In this document: piece after piece, positions 1 through 5,807 of the stretch
How positions within the stretch are numbered: position 1 is the stretch's first letter
Layout: every line of letters starts with the position of its first letter
DNA from: UBA57 sp963577725
GTDB lineage: Archaea; Thermoproteota; Nitrososphaeria; Nitrososphaerales; UBA57
Length of the DNA stretch: 5,807 nucleotides
Assembly (NCBI GenBank): GCA_047517285.1
Contig: JAKZTE010000025.1
Location: forward strand, 1 to 5,807
Direction: 5' to 3'
The notes under the pieces: generated by a model
What the model was told of the DNA's origin: nothing
What the model saw: the letters and a program-made list of their open reading frames with translations, nothing else
Databases searched by the model: none
Program-made: the position numbers and the translations under genes

Positions 1-18
1 CACAACATTGTTAAATGA

Positions 19-3000
19 TTACTCACCATTCTTCAAAATATATTTTTCTAGTATTAGGTATGAAATTGGCACCAAAAAGAGAGTAATTACTGTAGCAAAT
101 ACCACACCAAAAGCCAGAGAAACAGCCATTGGAATTATAAATTTTGCCTGAATACTTTTCTCAAATAGAAGTGGGGTTAATCCTGCAAATGTCGTTAATG
201 ATGTCATAAATATAGGTCTAAATCGTCTCGGTCCCGCTTCAAGCACTGCATTGTGAATTGAAAAACCTTCTTTTCTGTATTTATTAATAAAGTCAACCAT
301 TACGAGACTATCATTTACTACAACACCTGTTAGAGCAACAATACCTAAAAGAGAAAGAATAGAAAAATTAATCCCCATAATTAAATGTCCAATTACAGCT
401 CCAGTCAGACCAAAGGGGATAGCCGACATAACAACTAATGGCTGAAAGTATGAACCGAAAGGAATTGCAAGAAGCGTATAGACGACCACCATTGCAACCA
501 AAAAATTCCGACCCAGAGAGGAAAGATTCTGACCCTGCTCTTGTTGTTCCCCTTCTAAAGAATAACTTAAAGAACTATACCGTTGTAATATTGAAGGCAA
601 TACATCCTTAGTTACCGAAGATACAACCTCATTGCCTGTTGTAACCGTTAGGTCTACATCTGCAGTTACACTTATGGATCGTTTTCTATCTTTTCTTTTT
701 ATTGTTGAAACTCCTTCCCCAATATTAAGCTGTGCAATTTGGCGTATTGGGATAGTGGATCCTTTTGGCGTTCGAATCGTCATATCTTCAAGGTTTGAAA
801 TAGATGAACGTTCTTCATCTGGATAACGTAACATGACTTTTAGCTCATCGCGACCTCGTTGAATATTTTGCACTTCAAGACCATAAAAAGCTTGGCGAAC
901 CTGAAAGGCAACCATCTTCATGGTGACTCCATAATTTTCTGCTGCAGGTAGCAAGCTAATTATTAATTCTTCTTTACCCATATTAAAATCATCTTTTACG
1001 TTAAAGACGCCTGGGTATTCAATTAGTTTTTCTTTGAGTTCATCTCTAGCGGAAAACAAGTCATCCATATATTTGCTAGAAAGTTGAATATTAACTGGAT
1101 CTCCAGCTGAAAACAAACTTGAAAAGAAGGATACCTCTTTAACGCCAGGAATATCCGTCACCTTTTCTCTCCAACGCCTCACCACGGTTTCCGTACTTAT
1201 AGAACGAGATTCTCCAGGTGCTAATTCTAGCGCTACTTCAGCTAGATTTGAGCCATCAAATGAAATATTTAGAGATCCTGGACCTTGTGATGATTTTGTC
1301 CGCATAGGCTGATCTCCTACAGTAGATAGAATATTGTGAATTATCTTCTCTGTAGGGTGTTCCTTTAAAAATTGTTTGTTCAATTCTTGGGCAGCTTTAG
1401 TCAGCACATTAAATCCATCGCGAGTTACTTCTATAGGAGTGCCAGAAGGATATTCAATTGTCGCAATTGCAATATCTCCTTCAATGGGTGGGAAAAAAGA
1501 AAATTTAAGAATACCGCTTAAAATTATGCCTAAGGTTAAAATAAATATTGCAAATGCTATAGCAAGGGAATTCAAAGGGTTGTTTACTGCAAGGATAAGT
1601 GTGGGCTTATATCTACGCTTAACAAAGTCTGCTAGAAAGTTTTTTACTTTATCTTGAAATCTATCCCAACGCTCAGAGATAGATCTAAGTATTTTATTCT
1701 TTGGCTTTTTTTCTACTGAATGGGCTAAATGAGCTGGTAATATAGTCAGCGATTCAATTAAGGACCAAAATAGGACAATAATGGTAATTAATGGGAAAAT
1801 TCTCCATATAGCACCAATCGTTCCCCCAACAGCTAACATGGGTGAAAACGTAGCCATAGTAGTTAATACCGCAAAAATTACTGGAGTAGCAACCTGCGCA
1901 GTGCCCTTCACAGCAGCTTCTACCGGATCCAACCCTCGTTCTCTAAATAGTGCAATGTTCTCACCGACAACAATAGCATCATCAACCACAATTCCAAGAA
2001 CCAAAATAAATGTAAATAAAGAAAGCATATTAATGGAAAGGTCCATTAGTGGCATAAACCAAAATCCCCCCATAAATGAAATAGGAATACCAAGGGATAT
2101 CCAAAAAGCAAGTTTTGGTTTTAAAAATAATGCTAGAACTAAAATAACAAAAAATAATCCATATTTTGCATTTTTTGATAAAAGGTCGATTCTCCCCTGC
2201 AATAACAATGCTTCATCATTCCATGGCGTAAGGCTAACACCAGGCGGCAATTCTGGTATTTTTTTATCTATGTAATCCCGTACAGACTTAGAAATATCTA
2301 ACGCATTCTGATCGCCTACTCTAAAGACTCGAATCAGTTTTGCATTATTGCCATTAAACTGAAGTTCATACTCATTGCTTGTAAAGCCATCATTGATATT
2401 ACTAATAGCGCCTAAACGCACAACGGACCCAACTTCATCTGTTATTACAGGAATGGCGCTGAAATCATCTATACTATATCCTTGATTCTTTGCGCGAATC
2501 AAGATTTCTCCATTATTACTTTCAATACTTCCACTTGGTAAATCTATGGACCAACTATTAATAGCCCTTGAAATTTGTTCCAAGGACAATCCATATTTCC
2601 GCAGCGTTTTCTCGCTAATTTCTATTTCTATTTCACGATTCTTTTTACCTACAAGTGTTGTATATGTGACCCCAGGTAAAGCATCAATTTCGTCTTTTAC
2701 TATTTCTGTTAAATTAATAAGGTTATCTTCATCAAGATCACCATCAACAGCTATAGTTATTACTTCAGATACTGCAATAAATTGTTGAACGGTTGGCTTT
2801 TCAATATCATCTGGAAAAGTATTAATCGCATCAATTTGTGCCTTTACTTTATCTAGCATATCTTCCACGATTTGTTCTGGAAGAATCTCAACTGATATCA
2901 CTGCTAAATTTTCAGATGCTGTCGATGTGATCTTTTTAATTCCTTCAAGACCTTGCAATCGCTCTTCAACTCTAACGCATATAGATTCTTCAATATTACT

Positions 3001-3171
3001 TGGAGAGGCTCCAGGATAAACAATTGAAACATTTATAACATCTACTTCAATCGCAGGAAAAACTTCCATTTTTATATAAGGAATTGTAACTAAACCTGCG
3101 ATGATAATAAATATCATCATCATATTTGCAGCTACTTTATTCTGGACAAACCAGCGTGTTATTCGCTCCAT
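19..3171 (-). CDS. RND-family inner-membrane efflux permease (HAE1/AcrB-like)
   Basis: A proton-driven transporter of 1050 residues, the usual full length for AcrB relatives (ACR_tran family), expected to work as an inner-membrane trimer. TM1 is about residues 12-32, followed by a large periplasmic loop (about 33-333) and TM2-TM6 (about 336-480). A cytoplasmic linker with many basic residues (485-520) leads to TM7 (about 534-554), a second periplasmic loop (about 557-886) and TM8-TM12 (about 889-1040). The TM4 motif GIVVDDAIVVGEN carries the two proton-relay aspartates, D397 and D398. In TM10 the motif is GVVVNDSLVMVDF, so N953-D954 stand where AcrB has Lys940-Asn941. T990 in TM11 matches AcrB Thr978. 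The start is supported by the family-typical N-terminus (MERITRWF...NKVAAN) and a GGG-containing ribosome site 6 nt upstream. It is the last gene of the visible operon, 9 nt after the MFP gene. The substrate is unknown; drugs, bile-like amphiphiles or lipids are all possible. The heavy-metal (CzcA) branch seems less likely from overall motif style, but I could not test this. Confidence 0.96.
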   Translation of the reverse strand: MERITRWFVQNKVAANMMMIFIIIAGLVTIPYIKMEVFPAIEVDVINVSIVYPGASPSNIEESICVRVEERLQGLEGIKKITSTASENLAVISVEILPEQIVEDMLDKVKAQIDAINTFPDDIEKPTVQQFIAVSEVITIAVDGDLDEDNLINLTEIVKDEIDALPGVTYTTLVGKKNREIEIEISEKTLRKYGLSLEQISRAINSWSIDLPSGSIESNNGEILIRAKNQGYSIDDFSAIPVITDEVGSVVRLGAISNINDGFTSNEYELQFNGNNAKLIRVFRVGDQNALDISKSVRDYIDKKIPELPPGVSLTPWNDEALLLQGRIDLLSKNAKYGLFFVILVLALFLKPKLAFWISLGIPISFMGGFWFMPLMDLSINMLSLFTFILVLGIVVDDAIVVGENIALFRERGLDPVEAAVKGTAQVATPVIFAVLTTMATFSPMLAVGGTIGAIWRIFPLITIIVLFWSLIESLTILPAHLAHSVEKKPKNKILRSISERWDRFQDKVKNFLADFVKRRYKPTLILAVNNPLNSLAIAFAIFILTLGIILSGILKFSFFPPIEGDIAIATIEYPSGTPIEVTRDGFNVLTKAAQELNKQFLKEHPTEKIIHNILSTVGDQPMRTKSSQGPGSLNISFDGSNLAEVALELAPGESRSISTETVVRRWREKVTDIPGVKEVSFFSSLFSAGDPVNIQLSSKYMDDLFSARDELKEKLIEYPGVFNVKDDFNMGKEELIISLLPAAENYGVTMKMVAFQVRQAFYGLEVQNIQRGRDELKVMLRYPDEERSSISNLEDMTIRTPKGSTIPIRQIAQLNIGEGVSTIKRKDRKRSISVTADVDLTVTTGNEVVSSVTKDVLPSILQRYSSLSYSLEGEQQEQGQNLSSLGRNFLVAMVVVYTLLAIPFGSYFQPLVVMSAIPFGLTGAVIGHLIMGINFSILSLLGIVALTGVVVNDSLVMVDFINKYRKEGFSIHNAVLEAGPRRFRPIFMTSLTTFAGLTPLLFEKSIQAKFIIPMAVSLAFGVVFATVITLFLVPISYLILEKYILKNGE

Positions 3172-3177
3172 TAAATA

Positions 3178-3182
3178 CCCTT
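3178..3182 (-). promoter_or_regulatory. Ribosome binding site of the RND permease gene
   Basis: The minus strand reads AAGGG, then six bases (TATTTA), then the permease ATG at 3171-3169. The AA of this weak-to-moderate Shine-Dalgarno is part of the TAA stop of the MFP gene (3183-3181). Ribosomes ending the MFP therefore stop on the initiation site of the permease, which points to translational coupling. Coupling is inferred from spacing only. Confidence 0.6.
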
Positions 3183-4365
3183 AATCCAGATCATATGTTA
3201 CCTTAAATCCGTCAACTAAAGATGAAAGGCGTGTTATCAAAAGTCGATCTCCTATTGCAAAGCCATTACCAATAAATGCATTTTCATTTTCAAATCTTAA
3301 TATCTCAACATTTCTCTTTCGTAACACTTTTTTATCATCAATTACCCAGACAGACTCATTGCGAACAAGGGTTCTAGGTATTAAGGATATATTTTCAATT
3401 TCTATTCCAGTGATTGCAGCCGATACGTATTGACCAATAGCTAGTGGAGTCTGTGATGTAGCTTTCATTTTACGATTATCAATTCTAGCAACAATTGCCA
3501 ACATTCTTGTTAAAGGATCTACCTCTGCCTCAGTTCGTACAATATTTCCTTTCCATCGATAATTTGAGGCCATTGACCCTTGAGAGAATTCAACTTTTAA
3601 CTGCTTACTGCTGGATAATATTTTTCCATTAAAGGCTAGACCAGTAAATGATACATCTTGATCTGCAACGACTAACCGTACTTCAAAATAATCTGTACCA
3701 TATATTTTGGATAATACAGTACCCGGAAATACTGAAGTCCCTATTTCAACATTCCGGCTTTGGACTCGACCATCAAACTGAGCAATAATTATTGCTCTTT
3801 CTAAATTACGGTTAGCTTGCTCAAGATTAGCTTCTGCTGCTGCTAATGTTGCTTTTGCTTGCGCTAACTGCGGCTTTCGAAGGGTAAGGTCGCTACCTAC
3901 ACCTACACCTAAACGATCCCATTCTTTATTCGCTAAGTCTGATTCGGCTTTTTCTCTTTCTAAATTTACTTCTGCATTCAAGACATTTGATTTTGCTGTA
4001 ATCAAAGCAAGTTCATAATCTCTTCGATCAAGTATAATCAATGTATCGTTCGTATTGAAATTTGATCCGGGAGCCATCTTTGGAGAAAGCCACTCTACTT
4101 TTGAACTTAATTCTGCAAGAATGGTTAAAGATGTTTCCGGCGCTATAACACCCTGAGAAGATATCGTGGCATTTATCGTTTGACTTAGTATGTCTGCAGT
4201 TTTTACATATGGTAATTTTTGTACAGTATTCTCAACCTCAATTTCAGGTCTAAGTGTAATTAGGATACTAGTAAGTATTATACTTACTAGTAGAATAATA
4301 ATACCTATATTTTTTTTCATCATTTTTTTTACATTTATGTTAACAAGTAACGGTTTACGATTCAT
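3181..4365 (-). CDS. RND efflux membrane-fusion protein (periplasmic adaptor)
   Basis: The HlyD/AcrA-type adaptor that links the permease to the outer-membrane factor in the periplasm; 394 residues, normal for the family. A basic N-terminus (KKMMKKN) and one hydrophobic helix (about 19-38) form a signal anchor. The protein has no cysteine, so it cannot be a lipoprotein like AcrA or MexA. The first lipoyl half is about 70-115, with the ILDRRDYELAL stretch leading into an alpha-helical hairpin (about 116-192, Ala/Glu/Leu-rich). The second lipoyl half starts at AQFDGRV (195-201) and includes EIGTSVFPG (207-215). The beta-barrel is about 225-320 and the membrane-proximal domain about 325-394. The hairpin tip holds R151, L152 and S158 followed by LRKPQLAQA, which fits the R-L-S pattern known for TolC-type docking. 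The start at Met1 is chosen over Met15/Met16 because a strong AGGAGGT lies 4 nt before it. It overlaps the OMF gene by 11 nt. Family certain, substrate unknown. Confidence 0.95.
   Translation of the reverse strand: MNRKPLLVNINVKKMMKKNIGIIILLVSIILTSILITLRPEIEVENTVQKLPYVKTADILSQTINATISSQGVIAPETSLTILAELSSKVEWLSPKMAPGSNFNTNDTLIILDRRDYELALITAKSNVLNAEVNLEREKAESDLANKEWDRLGVGVGSDLTLRKPQLAQAKATLAAAEANLEQANRNLERAIIIAQFDGRVQSRNVEIGTSVFPGTVLSKIYGTDYFEVRLVVADQDVSFTGLAFNGKILSSSKQLKVEFSQGSMASNYRWKGNIVRTEAEVDPLTRMLAIVARIDNRKMKATSQTPLAIGQYVSAAITGIEIENISLIPRTLVRNESVWVIDDKKVLRKRNVEILRFENENAFIGNGFAIGDRLLITRLSSLVDGFKVTYDLD
3780..3797. repeat. Perfect 18-bp palindrome inside the MFP gene
   Basis: GAGCAATAATTATTGCTC reads the same on both strands, with no central spacer. 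It encodes the stretch R-A-I-I-I-A-Q (about residues 190-196), where the alpha-hairpin returns to the lipoyl domain. The symmetry follows partly from the symmetric codon series GCA ATA ATT ATT GCT. It could be an operator-like site or a short cruciform, but chance in AT-rich coding sequence is the simplest explanation. Confidence 0.45.
3896..3911 (-). repeat. Short tandem repeat coding for Gly-Val at the MFP hairpin tip
   Basis: On the plus strand the unit CCTACA occurs twice and is followed by a partial CCTA. In the coding direction it reads GGTGTA GGTGTA GGT, giving G153-V154-G155-V156-G157. The unit is 6 bp, so gain or loss of one copy would add or remove a Gly-Val pair without breaking the frame. 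It lies at the predicted hairpin tip that contacts the outer-membrane factor. Confidence 0.5.
4266..4292 (-). repeat. Perfect 12-bp inverted repeat (hairpin) early in the MFP gene
   Basis: The two arms, TACTAGTAAGTA and TACTTACTAGTA on the plus strand, are exact reverse complements separated by only TTA. In the mRNA this forms a 12-bp stem with a UAA loop, about 75-100 nt after the MFP start codon, inside codons for the membrane anchor (about residues 25-34). It is not followed by a U-run in the coding direction, so it does not look like an intrinsic terminator. The structure is certain as sequence; any function is inference. Confidence 0.7.
4310..4330 (-). repeat. Two A8 homopolymer runs flanking ATGATG in the MFP gene
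   Basis: In the coding direction an A8 run (4330-4323) is followed by TGATG and then a second A8 run (4317-4310), covering codons 12-19 (VKKMMKKN). Such runs are prone to slippage in replication or transcription. Around the second run, loss of one A leads to TAG within a few codons, and gain of one A leads to TAG within the following hairpin, so slippage would shut off the MFP. No evidence of actual variation can be seen in one sequence. Confidence 0.5.
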
Positions 4366-5807
4366 AGCTACCTCCTATTGCCAATAATAGCGATAGACGG
4401 TTTTCTATTCTTTGTCTTTTTAATGTGAGATACCGAGAACGAATCTCATTATACTGTCGCTGACTGTTTAATACAGATTCTAGTGTAGTTAGGCCCATAT
4501 CATACCTTTCCGTAGAGAGTAAATATGCTGACTCTGACTGACTAACAGCATTGCTAATTGCATCAAGCTTAACTTTTATAGATTCTTCTAAATATAGTAT
4601 TGTTTCTATTTCTGAGAAAGCTAATAACAATCCTTGAATTAATTCTTGCTTGGAATTTTCTACTACTGATTCTTGAATCTTAACTGCAGATCTTAACCTA
4701 CCTCCATTGTATAAAGGGCTAGTTATCCCCGCCCCTAATGACCAAACACTATTATCTTCATTTAGTATATCTCGTAACTCTGTAGCTGATGTACCTACAG
4801 TACCGTTCAGCGTAATCCCTGGTAATAAATTTCGTTTTGCTTGACTCAAGTTTAACCCTGACGCCTCAACTCTGAGAATAAGAGCCTTAATGTCTGGACG
4901 GCGAGTTATTATATCAGCGGGTATTCCAGCAGATATTTGTGGTATTGTATTCGGTAATTCATGATTTGAAACAAGCAGACCTGCAGGGTATTTACCAGAT
5001 ATTATCTCCAAGCTACGATTTAAAGAGTGCAGCTGATTTTTTCTATCTTCTATAGCAATCTTTGCGGTTGATACAGAAGTTTCAGCTAAACGAAAATCTA
5101 AGCTTGATTTAATACCACGCTTAAACCGATCTTGCACTAAATCTCTTATCTTTTCCAGGCTTGCATAGGAATCCTCAGCAATTTTTAATTGCGCAGATGC
5201 TTCAACTGCCTGAAAATAGGTTTGCGTAGCTCGAATAATTGTTGAAAAAGCAAGATAAGACAATTCGTAATTTAATGATTCATAGTCTTTAAATGCTGCT
5301 CTACGGCCATTTAAAGCTCTACCCCACACATCGATTTCCCATTGAAGATTTAGGCTTAACCCATATGATTCAGAATCAAATGTTAATACCTTATCATTAT
5401 TAGATCCTACACTGCTGGAGTCTTGACTTCCATTAATATTAGAAAAGAACTCACCAAAACCAAATCCAGACAAATTTTGCTGACTTTTCATTGAATTAAC
5501 AGACGGGTTCAACGTAGGGAAAATTCCTGAACCATTAATTTTCGCATTTTGGTAAGCCATTTTACGATTATTTAAAATTGTTTTTATATCCGGACTGTTT
5601 TGCATTATCTCTTCAATAAATATTTCTAGTTCTGGATCGTTAAATAGAGCCCACCAATTTCCTGTAAGTGGTTCGTAATCTGGGATATTTGTCTGCCATT
5701 TATCTGGCATTTCTATATCAATATCGTTTATTGTAATCGATTGTTTATTCGCACATCCAAAAAGAAGAATACATGAAATAATTATATAGTTAGTAAATTT
5801 ATTTTTG
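4355..5807 (-). CDS. NodT/OprM-type outer-membrane efflux lipoprotein, 5' end beyond the window
   Basis: The outer-membrane channel of the pump (OEP/TolC superfamily), expected to form a trimeric barrel plus a periplasmic helical duct. The reading frame stays open from the right edge for 483 codons to TAA at 4357-4355. The first in-frame Met (5710) is not the real start, because the 32 codons before it encode a lipoprotein signal: KNK, a hydrophobic stretch, then LFGC. The lipid-bearing Cys is at 5755-5753 and is followed by Ala. The mature chain would be 466 residues, close to OprM. Numbering visible codons from 5806, the first OEP repeat contains WEIDVWGR (156-163). The inter-repeat region has IPADIITRRPDI (295-306), a hallmark of NodT-type proteins. 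The second repeat includes SPLYNGGRLRSA (363-374) and a long helical C-terminus. Residues 103-144 are rich in Ser, Gly, Asn and Phe and likely form the first extracellular hairpin. Its last codons hold the ribosome site of the MFP gene, which it overlaps by 11 nt. Confidence 0.94.
   Translation of the reverse strand, partial: KNKFTNYIIISCILLFGCANKQSITINDIDIEMPDKWQTNIPDYEPLTGNWWALFNDPELEIFIEEIMQNSPDIKTILNNRKMAYQNAKINGSGIFPTLNPSVNSMKSQQNLSGFGFGEFFSNINGSQDSSSVGSNNDKVLTFDSESYGLSLNLQWEIDVWGRALNGRRAAFKDYESLNYELSYLAFSTIIRATQTYFQAVEASAQLKIAEDSYASLEKIRDLVQDRFKRGIKSSLDFRLAETSVSTAKIAIEDRKNQLHSLNRSLEIISGKYPAGLLVSNHELPNTIPQISAGIPADIITRRPDIKALILRVEASGLNLSQAKRNLLPGITLNGTVGTSATELRDILNEDNSVWSLGAGITSPLYNGGRLRSAVKIQESVVENSKQELIQGLLLAFSEIETILYLEESIKVKLDAISNAVSQSESAYLLSTERYDMGLTTLESVLNSQRQYNEIRSRYLTLKRQRIENRLSLLLAIGGSYES
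4370..4376 (-). promoter_or_regulatory. Strong ribosome binding site of the MFP gene
   Basis: AGGAGGT sits four bases before the MFP ATG (4365-4363) and is an almost ideal Shine-Dalgarno. It lies inside the OMF gene, overlapping the codons for its last Gly-Gly pair, just before the OMF stop at 4357-4355. It decides the MFP start in favour of Met1 over Met15/Met16. With the 11-nt gene overlap it suggests coupled translation of the two genes. Confidence 0.8.
5753..5806 (-). other. Lipoprotein signal peptide and lipobox of the OMF, start off the window
   Basis: Eighteen visible codons read K-N-K, a hydrophobic core (FTNYIIISCILLFG) and the acceptor Cys at 5755-5753. The lipobox is L-F-G-C. Phe at -2 is less usual than Ala, Ser or Thr, but Leu at -3 and Gly at -1 fit. 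Ala at +2 does not match the Asp inner-membrane retention signal, in line with an outer-membrane destination. None of these codons is ATG, GTG or TTG, so the start codon must lie upstream of 5807, probably only a few codons away. Confidence 0.82.

Noticed and set aside
1..18. Possible start of a downstream gene (minus-strand ATG at 8-6) or a terminator after the permease
   Set aside because: Only 18 bases remain, with no Shine-Dalgarno before the ATG and no stem-loop visible, so neither can be supported.
1781..2275. Plus-strand open frame of 164 codons opposite the permease gene
   Set aside because: It is fully antisense to the TM2-TM6 region of a clearly conserved permease and its translation shows no recognisable family. 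Long antisense frames are expected opposite such genes.
2461..2508. Inverted repeat CTTGATTC/GAATCAAG with a 7-nt loop (2481-2503) and an outer GAAATC/GATTTC pair
   Set aside because: Only 8 bp in the inner stem, the outer pair is not contiguous with it, and it lies in coding sequence; compatible with chance.
632..2788. Other plus-strand open frames (632-826, 1376-1657, 2546-2788) opposite the permease
   Set aside because: Short, with no recognisable domains, and covered by strong coding on the minus strand.
4277..4282. Perfect TATAAT on the minus strand in the centre of the 12-bp hairpin, as a possible internal promoter
   Set aside because: No -35-like hexamer lies 16-18 bases upstream (the sequence there is GGTATT), and TATAAT is common in AT-rich DNA.
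4266..4330. A8 run plus hairpin as a programmed -1 ribosomal frameshift site
   Set aside because: The gap between the run and the stem is 17 nt, longer than the usual 5-9 nt, and both shifted frames meet stop codons at once, giving no meaningful product.
4190..4387. Plus-strand open frame of 65 codons opposite the MFP start, with a hydrophobic stretch
   Set aside because: The hydrophobic part mirrors the AT-rich codons of the MFP anchor, and the frame also crosses the OMF-MFP junction signals. It looks like a shadow.

Overview
The window is almost fully occupied by one minus-strand operon for a three-part RND efflux pump of a Gram-negative bacterium. Transcription runs from the right edge to the left edge. 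The order is outer-membrane factor (OMF, a NodT/OprM-type lipoprotein, whose 5' end lies off the right edge), then membrane-fusion protein (MFP), then inner-membrane RND permease (HAE1/AcrB-like). The OMF and MFP genes overlap by 11 nt, and MFP and permease are 9 nt apart. There is no space for internal promoters in the junctions.

The organism must have a double membrane, because all three parts of an envelope-spanning pump are encoded. Lines sampled by eye run from about 23 to 45% GC, which suggests an AT-rich genome in the mid-30s. The style of the permease (an Asn-Asp pair in TM10) and of the MFP (an LRKPQLA motif in the hairpin) recalls AT-rich gammaproteobacteria, possibly marine. That assignment is an inference from memory with modest confidence.

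Region by region: 1-18 is a scrap of downstream sequence. 19-3171 is the permease. 3181-4365 is the MFP, held in the inner membrane by an N-terminal helix rather than a lipid. 4355-5807 is the OMF, with 32 in-frame codons upstream of its first visible Met that encode a lipoprotein signal peptide. No stretch over 20 bases is free of coding, and no tRNA, rRNA, CRISPR, insertion sequence or regulator gene is visible.

The permease would use the proton gradient to capture a substrate from the periplasm or inner membrane. The MFP would bridge it to the OMF, which forms the exit duct through the outer membrane. The substrate cannot be read from the sequence. I see no new system here. The items most worth a second look are the Asn-Asp pair replacing the usual TM10 lysine, the perfect 12-bp hairpin and two A8 runs in the start of the MFP gene, and the misplaced apparent OMF start.
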